Part shown: positions 42,397 to 50,938 of the stretch, piece by piece | How positions within the stretch are numbered: the first letter of the stretch is position 1 | How the letters are laid out: every line of letters begins with the position of its first letter | Source of the DNA: Leuconostoc gasicomitatum LMG 18811 | GTDB lineage: Bacteria > Bacillota > Bacilli > Lactobacillales > Lactobacillaceae | Direction of reading: 5' to 3' | Assembly (NCBI RefSeq): GCF_000196855.1 | Contig: NC_014319.1 | Coordinates: 1,612,001-1,676,000 of the forward strand | DNA: 64,000 bases | Notes under the pieces: generated by a model | Told to the model about the DNA's origin: nothing | Database searches by the model: none | What the model saw: only the letters and a program-made list of their open reading frames with translations | Program-made: the position numbers and the translations under genes

Positions 42397-43101
42397 TTAC
42401 TTTTTGGCCTGTGCTGCTTCCAAACGTGCTTGTTGTGATAATTGACTAATGGCTAAAAATCCACCTTTCAAACCAGAATATTGGCGATTCCATCGAAACG
42501 CACCATAAGCGACAACGGCTAAAATAATATAAGCTACTGGTGGCAAAGTTGGATTAATGACTTTTGGCAATAATCCAAGAACAATGAAACCAATAATCCA
42601 TGCGGCGATGGCACCAATTAAATATAACCACCGATAATTTTTTTGCTTGGCATTTTTTATTTTCTTTGGGTCAGGTGTTAGTTTCAAAATCACCGCTGTA
42701 TAAATCGAACCACCAAGAGCTGCAATCAAAAATAGAGAAACAATGCCAGCACCTTGATTATTAGTATTTTTTGAAAAGAATAGAGACAAGCCAAATACGG
42801 CACAAAATAACATTAAAATTGCTAATGATGTATCCGCTGCTAAGTTCCAAAATTTATAATCATGCAATTTTTTTGCCAATTTTTTAGGATCTAAAAATTG
42901 CTGTACAGCTTGAGTTGGTGTGCCATACAATTGTGCTGCTGTTTGACCCGTTCCTTGAGCTTCAATGAGTTTTTGCTCAACTTCATTTGTGACTTCCATT
43001 ATTTTATCAGTAGATAATTGACTATTTTGAAGCAATAATTTTTTAAAACGAAAGATAAAATCTTCATTTTTTTTCGTTAATTGCTCTTTTTTTTCTGACA
43101 T
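42397..43101 (-). CDS. DUF1129 membrane protein
   Basis: The 234-residue protein has an N-terminal cytoplasmic helical part (about 1-80) and four hydrophobic segments between about 88 and 205, the DUF1129 layout known from lactobacilli. It starts behind GGAGGGATCACC and lies 12 bases before the response regulator, so it may be part of the same envelope operon. Function unknown. Confidence 0.8.
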   Translation of the reverse strand: MSEKKEQLTKKNEDFIFRFKKLLLQNSQLSTDKIMEVTNEVEQKLIEAQGTGQTAAQLYGTPTQAVQQFLDPKKLAKKLHDYKFWNLAADTSLAILMLFCAVFGLSLFFSKNTNNQGAGIVSLFLIAALGGSIYTAVILKLTPDPKKIKNAKQKNYRWLYLIGAIAAWIIGFIVLGLLPKVINPTLPPVAYIILAVVAYGAFRWNRQYSGLKGGFLAISQLSQQARLEAAQAKK

Positions 43102-43190
43102 GGTGATCCCTCCAAATTTATGTACACAGAGTCTAAGTCTGCTTAACTATTTTTTAACATATCACTATTTATTTCTAATTAACAAGTAAT

Positions 43191-44291
43191 CTACACATTA
43201 AATCTGAATTCAATGATGTCACCGTCATTAACAACATACTCTTTTCCTTCTGAACGCAATTTTCCAGCCTCTTTAACTGCTTTAACGGATCCAAATGTAT
43301 TCAAATCATCAAAAGCAATCGTTTCCGCACGAATGAACCCACGTTCGAAATCAGAATGAATCACACCAGCTGTTTGTGGCGCTTTCATACCAGATTTAAA
43401 GGTCCAAGCACGTGTTTCTTTCCCACCAGCCGTAAAAAAGGTTCTTAAATCAAGTAAATGGTATGCCGCGCGAATTAATTTGTTTAAGCCTGGTTCTGTT
43501 ACACCAGCCATTTCCAAAAATTCTGCTTTATCTTCTTCTGCCAACTGGGCAATATCTTCCTCAGCACTAGCAGACAAACCAATGACATCTGCTTTTTCAG
43601 TTGCAGCAAAAGCCTTTATGTCATTAAAATATCGTGATGATTCAGGATCAGCCATGTCATCTTCTGCCAAATTAGCAACATAAAGCACTGGCTTACTCGT
43701 TAACAAAAATAATCCCTTAACTAATTTTTCTTCTTCATCAGTGAAACTAATCGAGCGAACAGATTGGCCTGCTTCTAGTGTCGGTTTTATTTTATCTAAT
43801 ACGAGTAATTCTGCTTTAGCTAACTTATCTGAACCTCTAGCCGCACGTACTACTTTCGCGTATCGTTTATCCACTGTCTCAAGATCAGCTAAGATCAATT
43901 CAGTATTAATCGTGTCAATGTCATCTAATGGATCCACAACGCCATTAACATGAATAATATCATCCCCATCAAAAGCACGCACAACATGGATAATAGCGTT
44001 TACTTGGCGAATATTTTCCAAAAACTTATTGCCAAGTCCCTCGCCTTGTGAGGCACCTTTTACAATACCAGCAATATCAGTAAATTCAAATGTCGTTGGT
44101 ATAATTTTGTCTGCAGGCTCTATTTCTTGAATACGTGCTAAACGATCGTCTGGTACCTCCACCATGCCAACGTTAGGTTCAATTGTGGCAAACGGGTAAT
44201 TAGCCATTTCTGCGCCTGCTTTAGTTATTGCATTAAATAATGTTGACTTGCCAACGTTTGGCAAGCCGACAATTCCAGCTGTAAGTGCCAT
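43191..44291 (-). CDS. ychF: Ribosome-binding ATPase YchF (redox-regulated)
   Basis: The 366-residue Obg-family protein has G1 GLPNVGKST (residues 8-16), a coiled-coil insertion and the C-terminal TGS domain (FFTAGGKETRAWTF ... NDGDIIEFRFNV). YchF hydrolyses ATP rather than GTP and binds the ribosome. Length is standard. Gene order parB-DUF951-ychF is typical of this group. Confidence 0.96.
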   Translation of the reverse strand: MALTAGIVGLPNVGKSTLFNAITKAGAEMANYPFATIEPNVGMVEVPDDRLARIQEIEPADKIIPTTFEFTDIAGIVKGASQGEGLGNKFLENIRQVNAIIHVVRAFDGDDIIHVNGVVDPLDDIDTINTELILADLETVDKRYAKVVRAARGSDKLAKAELLVLDKIKPTLEAGQSVRSISFTDEEEKLVKGLFLLTSKPVLYVANLAEDDMADPESSRYFNDIKAFAATEKADVIGLSASAEEDIAQLAEEDKAEFLEMAGVTEPGLNKLIRAAYHLLDLRTFFTAGGKETRAWTFKSGMKAPQTAGVIHSDFERGFIRAETIAFDDLNTFGSVKAVKEAGKLRSEGKEYVVNDGDIIEFRFNV

Positions 44292-44418
44292 ATTTCAAAT
44301 TATGTGACAAATGGTTTTCAATTCGAAACTTATTTTTTTACAGAACATTTTATGATCAAAAAGAAGTTTACGACATCAATACGATTTAAATCACGTTTCC
44401 TTTCCTAGTTAAAAGAGA

Positions 44419-44622
44419 TTATTCAGCCTCAGCTGATACTAAAATTTTTTTTAATCGTTTATTGAAATCAAAACGTGACATCATAATGCCACGCCCGCAC
44501 TGCGTGCAAATCAATTTAATATCTGCACCGACACGTGTTACCTGCCATGCATTAGTGCCGCAAGCATGAGGCTTTTTCATCTCTACAATGTCATTTAATT
44601 TGTAATTTAATGGTTCTATCAT
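44419..44622 (-). CDS. DUF951 zinc-ribbon-like protein
   Basis: The start is ATG 44622 behind GAGGTTGATTAGT (67 residues). The short protein has the DUF951 pattern: LNDIVEMKKPHACGTNAWQV and KLICTQCGRGIMMSR, with Cys residues suitable for a metal site. It lies between parB and ychF in many Firmicutes. Function unknown. Confidence 0.88.
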   Translation of the reverse strand: MIEPLNYKLNDIVEMKKPHACGTNAWQVTRVGADIKLICTQCGRGIMMSRFDFNKRLKKILVSAEAE

Positions 44623-44623
44623 A

Positions 44624-45523
44624 CTAATCAACCTCAATATCAAGCAAATTTAAAATACGACTCAAATCATCATTTGACATATAGTTAATCTCTATTTTAC
44701 CATTGCCCTTGCTACCAGCATTAACTTTGACTTTTGTGCCAAATTTTTCTTCAAGTTGAGTTGCTACTGACATAGCAAATGGTGAGACTGTTTTAACTGT
44801 CTTGTCTGTCGAGCCATCATTCATATTTCTAACCAGTGATTCAACTTGACGGACATTCAAACCTTGCATAACAATCGATTGTGCTATTTTTTCTATTTGT
44901 GTTTTATCTTTTAAACCCAATAATGCACGGGCGTGTCCCATTGAAAGATCATCAGTTTCTACTAACGTTTGTACAGTTTGTGGTAGTTTTAAAAGACGCA
45001 AGGCATTTGTTACAGTCGTACGATCTTTCCCAATTTTTTCAGCTACTTGTGTTTGTGTCAATTGCAACTGTTTCATTAAGCCATCATAAGCTTGTGCCTC
45101 TTCAATGGCATCTAAATCATCACGTTGCAAATTTTCAATTAAAGCAACAGCAGCCATCGTGTCATCATCAACATCTCGTATAATAGCGCTAATGTGTACT
45201 AAATCGGCTAACTTTGACGCACGCACGCGACGTTCACCAGCAATGATTTGATATTTTTTGTTGTAACGGCGTACAATGATTGGTGTCAGCACACCATTTT
45301 CTTTGATAGACTGTGCTAATTCTTGCAGCTTGTCGTCATTAAAATGATGACGTGGCTGAAATGGATTAACTTCAATATCAGGCAGCTCAATCAGCACAAT
45401 ACTTTCACCGTCTGTCACTTTTTTTGTAACTGATTTTGTATGTGCTAAGGCTTCTTCAGTCACATTATTTGCATTAAACAACCCGCCTAAGCCTTTGCCA
45501 AGGCCACCTTTTTTAATTGCCAT
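44624..45523 (-). CDS. parB: Chromosome partition protein ParB/Spo0J
   Basis: The 299-residue protein has the ParB CTPase/N-terminal domain (NPFQPRHHFND, IVRRYNKKYQIIAGERRVRAS), a helix-turn-helix (TQTQVAEKIGKDRTTVTNALRL) and a C-terminal dimer domain. It spreads from parS sites and helps load SMC near the origin. It overlaps parA. No parS 16-mer was seen in this window. Confidence 0.95.
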   Translation of the reverse strand: MAIKKGGLGKGLGGLFNANNVTEEALAHTKSVTKKVTDGESIVLIELPDIEVNPFQPRHHFNDDKLQELAQSIKENGVLTPIIVRRYNKKYQIIAGERRVRASKLADLVHISAIIRDVDDDTMAAVALIENLQRDDLDAIEEAQAYDGLMKQLQLTQTQVAEKIGKDRTTVTNALRLLKLPQTVQTLVETDDLSMGHARALLGLKDKTQIEKIAQSIVMQGLNVRQVESLVRNMNDGSTDKTVKTVSPFAMSVATQLEEKFGTKVKVNAGSKGNGKIEINYMSNDDLSRILNLLDIEVD

Positions 45524-46274
45524 ATTGTTTTAAGACCTCCTGTGCAAGCTCACTATAGACTTTTGACCCAATTGAACGTGGATCAAAATCAATAATTGCC
45601 TGTCCGTATGAGGGGGCTTCGCTCAAACGTACAGAACGAGGAATAACGGTCGTGTAAACCTTGTCGCCGAAATAATTACGTACTTCCTCAGAAACTTGTT
45701 TGGCCAAATTTGTGCGACCGTCATACATGGTCAGTAAAATACCTGAAATATCTAGATCAGCATTAAACTGTTGACGAACTAGTTCAATCGTATTTAGCAA
45801 CTGTCCTAGTCCTTCTAACGCATAGAATTCGGTTTGAACAGGAATAAGAATCGCATCAGACGCTGTAAAAGCATTAACAGTCAATAAGCCTAGAGCCGGT
45901 GGATTATCTATCAAAATAAAATCGTAATCATCATTGACCTCTGATAACGCTTTTTTTAAGCGATATTCACGTTTTTCTTGACCTGCCAACTCAATTTCTG
46001 CCCCGGACAACTGAATTGTAGCCGGTACTAAATCGTAATTATCTGTTGGCACAATAACTTCTCTTATGGGTACAAGATCAACCATAACATCATAGCTATC
46101 ACGCGCCAATTCAGACTTATCGACACCAGAGCCACTTGTAGCATTTCCTTGCGCGTCTATATCTACCAGTAACACACGTTTACCAGCTTGTGCCAATGCT
46201 GCACCTAAGTTAACGCTTGTCGTTGTTTTTCCGACGCCACCTTTTTGGTTGGCTAATGCAATTATTTGTGCCAT
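45513..46274 (-). CDS. parA: Chromosome partition ATPase ParA/Soj
   Basis: The 253-residue protein has the deviant Walker A KGGVGKTT (about residues 10-17) with signature Lys, FILIDNPPALGLLT (Walker B) and Soj-type PVQTEFYALEGL. It works with ParB in segregation and initiation control. It starts at ATG 46274, 52 bases after rsmG. Confidence 0.95.
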   Translation of the reverse strand: MAQIIALANQKGGVGKTTTSVNLGAALAQAGKRVLLVDIDAQGNATSGSGVDKSELARDSYDVMVDLVPIREVIVPTDNYDLVPATIQLSGAEIELAGQEKREYRLKKALSEVNDDYDFILIDNPPALGLLTVNAFTASDAILIPVQTEFYALEGLGQLLNTIELVRQQFNADLDISGILLTMYDGRTNLAKQVSEEVRNYFGDKVYTTVIPRSVRLSEAPSYGQAIIDFDPRSIGSKVYSELAQEVLKQYGN

Positions 46275-46326
46275 GTGATTTTGACGTCCTTTCTATCAAC
46301 ATGTTCACTCATCATGTACATGTTTG

Positions 46327-47046
46327 TTATCCGATTGGTTTTTTACTAGGCGTTCCAGCCTGTCTCGGATATTGTTTTGGTGTTTTTTTATTTTTATTTA
46401 CAATTTGAATATACCGCACATCACCATTAGGCAACGAAAATTCAAATTCATCGTGCAACACCCCGCCTAGTGTGGCTAAGGCCTGTTTCCCATCTGCTAA
46501 TTCTTGCTGTGCAGCGGCACCCTTCATAACGATAAACTTGCCACCTTTTTTAACAAACGGTAATGTATACTCAGCTAATACACTTGTCCGGGCTACAGCA
46601 CGTGCCGTAGCATAATCAAATGCTTCACGATACCTTAAGTTTTGACCAATGTCTTCAGCACGGCCATGAATGATTTCAACACCAGATAAATCAAGGGTAG
46701 TCACTACTTCTTGTAAAAAATTGATGCGCTTTTGAAGTGAATCAACCATTGTTATCTTTAACTGTGGGAAAACAATTTTTAGTGGTAAGGACGGAAAACC
46801 TGCGCCTGTTCCAATATCAATTAGCGTTTTTTCAGCTGTCTGAAGATCTTGTTCATAAAATGAAACCGTTAGTGAATCATAAAAATGTTTCAAATAAACA
46901 TCATTTTTTTCGGTAATAGCCGTTAAATTAACATGTTCATTAGTGGCGATTAACATGTCAAAATAATCTTCAAACTGCTGAATTTGATGTTTTGTTAAAG
47001 TAATACCAGCGTTTTTAACTGCTAAAATAAACTCTTCGACTGTCAA
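46327..47046 (-). CDS. rsmG: 16S rRNA m7G527 methyltransferase
   Basis: The 239-residue enzyme has the SAM motif LIDIGTGAGFPSLPL (about 70-84), VDSLQKRINFL and the C-terminal RsmG part (ARAVARTSVLAEYTLPFVKKGG). It methylates G527 of 16S rRNA; its loss gives low-level streptomycin resistance in other bacteria. The neighbourhood with parA/parB indicates a position fairly near the chromosome origin. Confidence 0.95.
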   Translation of the reverse strand: MTVEEFILAVKNAGITLTKHQIQQFEDYFDMLIATNEHVNLTAITEKNDVYLKHFYDSLTVSFYEQDLQTAEKTLIDIGTGAGFPSLPLKIVFPQLKITMVDSLQKRINFLQEVVTTLDLSGVEIIHGRAEDIGQNLRYREAFDYATARAVARTSVLAEYTLPFVKKGGKFIVMKGAAAQQELADGKQALATLGGVLHDEFEFSLPNGDVRYIQIVNKNKKTPKQYPRQAGTPSKKPIG

Positions 47047-47104
47047 TTTTTTTGCTCCGTTTCAAGTTTGTTCAGCACAAAAAGCGCCAATTACAACTAA
47101 TACT

Positions 47105-47133
47105 AGAATACCTGAAAAAAGCCTAATTTTCAA
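47105..47133 (-). promoter_or_regulatory. Promoter of rsmG-parA-parB operon
   Basis: Leftward, TTGAAA (47133-47128), 17 bases, TATTCT (47110-47105), about 60 bases before the rsmG start. Confidence 0.7.
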
Positions 47134-47311
47134 GCTTCAACGCTTTAATTATATCATTATTTGTTTTGATAATTATTCTAAAAACATAGTCTGGGTGTCA
47201 TTTCCCCCTTAAGGCTATTTTTTTCACGTTATTGTCAAAATTAGTCAGTACTTAATTTAAAATTTCAAATTCAGACATTTAAATATCCCTAATTGTTTAG
47301 AAACATATATA

Positions 47312-47340
47312 TTGATTTTTAACATTTGTGGTTATATAAT
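47312..47340 (+). promoter_or_regulatory. Strong rightward promoter
   Basis: TTGATT (47312-47317), exactly 17 bases, then a perfect TATAAT (47335-47340). Transcription should start near 47347 and run into the leader peptide and hairpins. Confidence 0.8.
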
Positions 47341-47371
47341 GTAACTAATCTAGGAAAGGGGGTCATAACTT

Positions 47372-47416
47372 TTGAATTATTCTATTGAATCAAATTCGAT
47401 CGTTTTGGCCGCTTAA
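47372..47416 (+). CDS. Candidate leader peptide, 14 residues
   Basis: A TTG at 47372 lies nine bases after the strong ribosome binding site AAAGGGGG and opens a 14-codon frame (MNYSIESNSIVLAA) whose stop is in the loop of the first hairpin. Codons at the end are GTT TTG GCC GCT. A leader of this size followed by alternative hairpins is typical of attenuators, but no regulated gene follows closely. Confidence 0.5.
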   Translation: MNYSIESNSIVLAA

Positions 47417-47473
47417 CGGAAAAGCGGTCATTGCGATTGCATCGGCCACGATACAAATCGTATCGTGGTTTTT
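47406..47473 (+). promoter_or_regulatory. Attenuator-like alternative hairpins with terminator
   Basis: Hairpin 1 pairs 47407-47414 with 47422-47429 (8 bp). A terminator pairs CCACGATAC (47446-47454) with GTATCGTGG (47460-47468), followed by TTTTT. TGGCCG (47406-47411) is also perfectly complementary to CGGCCA (47443-47448), which would break both hairpins and act as antiterminator. The result is a short RNA of about 125 bases or regulated read-through. Confidence 0.65.
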
Positions 47474-47835
47474 CATATTTGATTTTTAACAACAAGTGGT
47501 TCATAAAACAACATGTCACTTAATTTACTATTGTTTATATATAACGAAATATTGCCACCTGATATTTTTATGCCCCTACTATTATTAAACAGTTTATTTT
47601 AAACCCATTTATCTCTCATCAAAAAATAATATACCTTTTTAAATATTACACTGATTATTTTTTGATAAGACTGTTCCATAGCTATTTCATTCTCAATCAA
47701 CTGAACCACGTATTATAATTTATTTTACAAACACTCATTTTTTATTTTTAGATAACTAATATATATGCGAATATTGAATTATGTGTTATATTATATATCT
47801 AACTAAAATTTTATCATTGAAGGTAGATAATTATC
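47474..47835. other. AT-rich gap after attenuator
   Basis: No gene is seen in these 360 bases. The only clear structure is the 13-bp inverted repeat at 47618-47666. Near the end, several overlapping TATA-like boxes (about 47783-47803) could serve the 69-residue gene. Confidence 0.6.
47618..47666. repeat. 13-bp perfect inverted repeat
   Basis: ATCAAAAAATAAT (47618-47630) and ATTATTTTTTGAT (47654-47666) are perfect complements with a 23-base spacer. T-rich on both sides; it could act as a weak bidirectional terminator or be a remnant mobile repeat. Confidence 0.5.
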
Positions 47836-48045
47836 ATGAACGGATTAGAATATAATATTATTTCAGAATGGCGTCGTGAAGTATACGGCCAAACTACTGG
47901 TGATATAGAACTTACACATGTTCCTAAACGTGTACAACAGTTATGGGATGATTTCCAGACCGCTCATCAATTGGATAATGACATGAAAATCCAAGAATTT
48001 GATCGTATTTTAACCGATTTCCAAGCCCACGGTTGGTTAGCTTAA
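47836..48045 (+). CDS. Orphan 69-residue protein, unknown
   Basis: ATG 47836 follows GAAGGTAGATAATTATC (AAGG-type site). The acidic, helical protein (start MNGLEYNIISEWRREVYG, end ILTDFQAHGWLA) has no membrane segment or signal. It is the only rightward gene between rsmG and tRNA-Leu and has its own terminator. No family is recognised. Confidence 0.7.
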   Translation: MNGLEYNIISEWRREVYGQTTGDIELTHVPKRVQQLWDDFQTAHQLDNDMKIQEFDRILTDFQAHGWLA

Positions 48046-48067
48046 TTAACCTACTATTTTAAAAAAT

Positions 48068-48092
48068 ACACTTACAAAGTAGGCGTGTTTTT
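48068..48092 (+). terminator. Terminator of the 69-residue gene
   Basis: ACAC-TTAC pairs with GTAG-GTGT (two bulged bases) around AAA and is followed by five T. Confidence 0.5.
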
Positions 48093-48182
48093 CTTACAAC
48101 TAATTGATAGACGTTAATCAGTTAGTTGTGCACTTATTTACCTTCGACCATTTTTTAATATATCATTATTTCTAATCAATAA

Positions 48183-48228
48183 AAAACACTGTGAATTCAG
48201 TTCTTAAACTGAGTTCACAGTGTTTTTA
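48183..48228. terminator. Bidirectional terminator
   Basis: An 18-bp stem (AACACTGTGAA ... TTCACAGTGTT with one G-U) with a short loop has T runs on both strands. It ends tRNA-Leu from one side and backs up the 69-residue gene terminator from the other. Confidence 0.9.
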
Positions 48229-48234
48229 AATTAA

Positions 48235-48318
48235 TGCCGTCGGTGGGAGTCGAACCCACACGGTGTTGCCACCACTGGATTTTGAGTCCAGCGCGTCTGC
48301 CAATTCCGCCACAACGGC
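48235..48318 (-). tRNA. tRNA-Leu (CAA)
   Basis: An 84-base class II tRNA on the leftward strand: acceptor GCCGTTG/CGACGGC with discriminator A, D arm GCGGAATTGGCAGACGC, anticodon stem CTGGA/TCCAG with loop CTCAAAA (anticodon CAA), a long variable arm and T loop TTCGACT. CCA is not encoded. Confidence 0.97.
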
Positions 48319-48359
48319 AAATAATCACCTGTTGCTTTATTATTTTAAACAACTACATA

Positions 48360-48388
48360 AGAATACCAAAAATATGAAACAGCGTCAA
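48360..48388 (-). promoter_or_regulatory. tRNA-Leu promoter
   Basis: Leftward, TTGACG (48388-48383), 17 bases, TATTCT (48365-48360). It lies between the ArsR-type gene and the tRNA. Confidence 0.8.
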
Positions 48389-48400
48389 CCTTTTTATTTT

Positions 48401-48703
48401 CTAATTGTCTTCGTGTTGAAAAGCGTGTGCCACATGCTTTAATGCGTTATCTAATAATATCAAGATATGAGAGTCACTTAAACAATACAAAATTTCACGT
48501 CCTCTTCTGGTCGTCTGAACAAGTTTTGCCTCACGTAATACTTTTAATTGATGTGAAACGGCAGATTGTTCCATGCCTAAACGCAAAATGATTTCCGATA
48601 CAGTATAAGGGCGATCTCGTAATAATTCGAGAATTATTAAACGCTGTTTATTACCTAACACTTTAAAAATTTGTTCTAATTCAATGATTATTTCTTTTTT
48701 CAT
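48401..48703 (-). CDS. ArsR/SmtB repressor, CzrA-type zinc sensor
   Basis: The 100-residue winged-helix protein has the recognition helix in SEIILRLGMEQSAVSHQLKV. Its last helix has the alpha-5 zinc/cobalt site of CzrA: DSHILILLDNALKHVAH, with Asp, His two later, His eleven later and His three later. Cys-based alpha-3 sites are absent. It should release DNA when zinc is high; the cation efflux gene at 51303 is the likely target. Confidence 0.88.
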   Translation of the reverse strand: MKKEIIIELEQIFKVLGNKQRLIILELLRDRPYTVSEIILRLGMEQSAVSHQLKVLREAKLVQTTRRGREILYCLSDSHILILLDNALKHVAHAFQHEDN

Positions 48704-48784
48704 AGCTCTATTATAACAGTTAGAGAACTGAATATAGCGTATCCATTTTCAAATCGTTATTTGTTATATTTTATACTAATTTAA

Positions 48785-49005
48785 TCTTTGAGGGTTATAT
48801 TAATGACAACAATAAAACAAGTCATCTCAAACAACGACAAGTTTTAGAAAGGCAGGTACTAATCTATGATTCTTATTTGCAGATGAAGCAGTTCTGCACA
48901 CGAAACCCAATGGGTAACATTTCTCTTTTTAAATATTTAAAACTCCCTCCTAAACTCTCACTAAAAATACCCTGATGGTTCAATATAACCATCAGGGTTT
49001 CGTGT
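48785..49005 (+). ncRNA. Candidate small rightward transcript with two mini-ORFs
   Basis: The 350-base gap between the ArsR-type gene and uspA has no normal gene. Rightward it holds GAGGG and ATG at 48803 opening 14 codons (MTTIKQVISNNDKF), then AAAGGCAGG and ATG at 48866 opening MILICR, a small hairpin (TGCAGA/TCTGCA) and a strong terminator (11-12 bp, 48969-48998). A poor promoter with TATACT at 48772 precedes it. It could be a regulatory RNA or gene remnant. Confidence 0.4.
48969..49005. terminator. Terminator upstream of uspA terminator
   Basis: CCCTGATGGTT pairs perfectly with AACCATCAGGG around CAATAT, followed rightward by TTTCGTGTTTT and leftward by a T-rich run. Confidence 0.8.
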
Positions 49006-49015
49006 TTTCATATAA

Positions 49016-49039
49016 AAAAGTCGTCAACAGACGACTTTT
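49016..49039 (-). terminator. Terminator of mntH-uspA
   Basis: Leftward, AAAAGTCGTC pairs perfectly with GACGACTTTT around TGTT and is followed by T residues. Confidence 0.85.
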
Positions 49040-49056
49040 AATAAATTACCAATATA

Positions 49057-49524
49057 TTATTTACTGCTACGAGCAACCATCGATGAAATCTTAGCATGAC
49101 GTGCAATATATGCTGCTTGTGATCCCAATGAATCCCAGAAACCATCACGTGAATGTGCGCCAACAATGATTAAATCAGCATCAACTTTTGGGACAACTTC
49201 TTGTAATAATGCTTCACCCGCCTTGGCACCATCAGCAAAAATTGTTGTAACATTTGTAATACCTTTTGACTCTGCGTAAGCCTTGTATTTAGCCAGATTG
49301 GCTTCAACTTCAGCACGCTTTTCTTTAATAACATCTAAATGTAAGGCATCAATTGTAGATAAATCTCCCATTTCCAAAACAGAAGCAATGATTAGCTTTG
49401 CATCGTCTTCATGTGCTTGATGTATCGCGTTTGCCAAAGCAAAGTATCCTTGTTGCGATTCGTCCACACCAACAACAATATTCTTAAATTGCATTGGTTC
49501 AATGTTTAAATTCAATTCACTCAT
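49057..49524 (-). CDS. Universal stress protein UspA family
   Basis: The 155-residue protein has the Usp fold: IVVGVDESQQGYFALANAI (about 16-34) and the nucleotide-binding end LIIVGAHSRDGFWDSLGSQA. The usual G-2x-G-9x-G(S/T) motif is altered at its start (GAHSRDG), so ATP binding is uncertain. It follows mntH by 25 bases and is probably co-transcribed, linking manganese import and stress response. Confidence 0.9.
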   Translation of the reverse strand: MSELNLNIEPMQFKNIVVGVDESQQGYFALANAIHQAHEDDAKLIIASVLEMGDLSTIDALHLDVIKEKRAEVEANLAKYKAYAESKGITNVTTIFADGAKAGEALLQEVVPKVDADLIIVGAHSRDGFWDSLGSQAAYIARHAKISSMVARSSK

Positions 49525-49549
49525 GATTAATCTCCTTTAATAAAATATG

Positions 49550-50938
49550 TTATGCACCTGTTAATTGTTGATAAATGCTCAAAAGGTTTAACGCAGTCAA
49601 AATAATAAACGAAATCCAGCCAAGTGCTGCTACCCATTTTGGATTAGCAAATTCACCCATAATCTTTTTAGAAGACGTGAAGTAGACCAAAGGTGCCATA
49701 CTAAATGGTAATGCTATAGCTAAAAACACTTGAGAACTGACCATCAAATCATCTAGCTTCGCCTCAGCTCCACCATACATTAACGTAATTATGATAACTG
49801 GCGCCAATGCTATACCTCGCGTAATAACACGACGAAGCCACATTGGGATACGTAAATGTAAGAAACCTTCCATGACAATTTCACCAGTTAATGTACCAGT
49901 AATAGTTGAATTTTGACCAGATGCTAACAATGCAACGGCAAACAATGTTGAAAGAACTGGTGACGCAACTGCTCCAGCAATATCACTATTTCCCAAAGCA
50001 CGGTACATATCTCCAAAAGCACCAACAGAATCAGCATGTCCAAAGAACAATGCTGCACCCAAAATTAACAATAATGAATTAATAACAAATGCCAATGTTA
50101 ATTGAATGTTTGAATCCCATGTCATAAAACGTACAGCTTCTTTAATGGCTGCTTTATCTTGACGATCGACTTTACGCGTTTGAGAAATCGATGAATGTAG
50201 ATACAAGTTATGGGGCATAACCGTAGCACCAATAATTCCAAGTGTTAACGTCAATTGTGAAGATGATCCACCAACTGGTGTATGCGGATTCAATGTTTGT
50301 AATTGTGGTAAGTACCCACCAAACATCGAAACTAGTTCAGGCTTTGATAGAACTACTAGGTAAGCAAAGATAACCAGAATTGTAATGATTAATGTCATCA
50401 CAATCGCTTCAATCTTACGGAATCCGAACTTCATTAATAATAGTAATAGAATAACATCAAAAGCAGTTGTCAAAACTGATGCAATCATTGACCAGCCAAA
50501 CAACAAATGCAAAGCAATGGCTCCACCAATAACTTCAGCAATATCAGTGGCAATCAAAGCTAATTCTGTCATGATCCACAATACAAATCCACTAACTTTA
50601 TTAGTTCGATCACGGGTGGCTTGAGCTAAATCTTCTTGCTTAACAATACCCAATTTCCCAGCCATATATTGTAGTAACATAGCCATCAAACTTGAGATAA
50701 GCACGATTGATAAAAGTACATATCTATATTGTGCACCACCAGCTACAGATGTCACCCAGTTACCTGGATCCATATACCCAACAGCAACTAAAGCGCCAGG
50801 GCCCGAAAAAGCCAATAATTTACGCCAGAAAGAGCCATCCTTTGGCGTTTCAATTGAGCTGTTAACATCGCTCAAACTTAAAGTATCACTCGCATCTTGA
50901 ACAATGTGATGATCTTGTGTTTTTTTAGAATTATCCAT
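49550..50938 (-). CDS. mntH: Manganese transporter MntH (Nramp)
   Basis: The 462-residue membrane protein imports Mn2+ with protons. TM1 has the metal motif DPGN (residues 57-60, YMDPGNW) and TM6 has TVMPHNLYLHS. About eleven membrane segments follow a 40-residue cytoplasmic start. Leuconostoc relatives use high manganese against oxygen stress. It has a long 5' leader. Confidence 0.96.
   Translation of the reverse strand: MDNSKKTQDHHIVQDASDTLSLSDVNSSIETPKDGSFWRKLLAFSGPGALVAVGYMDPGNWVTSVAGGAQYRYVLLSIVLISSLMAMLLQYMAGKLGIVKQEDLAQATRDRTNKVSGFVLWIMTELALIATDIAEVIGGAIALHLLFGWSMIASVLTTAFDVILLLLLMKFGFRKIEAIVMTLIITILVIFAYLVVLSKPELVSMFGGYLPQLQTLNPHTPVGGSSSQLTLTLGIIGATVMPHNLYLHSSISQTRKVDRQDKAAIKEAVRFMTWDSNIQLTLAFVINSLLLILGAALFFGHADSVGAFGDMYRALGNSDIAGAVASPVLSTLFAVALLASGQNSTITGTLTGEIVMEGFLHLRIPMWLRRVITRGIALAPVIIITLMYGGAEAKLDDLMVSSQVFLAIALPFSMAPLVYFTSSKKIMGEFANPKWVAALGWISFIILTALNLLSIYQQLTGA

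Noticed and set aside
44624-46274. parS site near parA/parB
   Set aside because: No 16-base palindrome like TGTTTCACGTGAAACA was found in the region; sites probably lie elsewhere near the origin.
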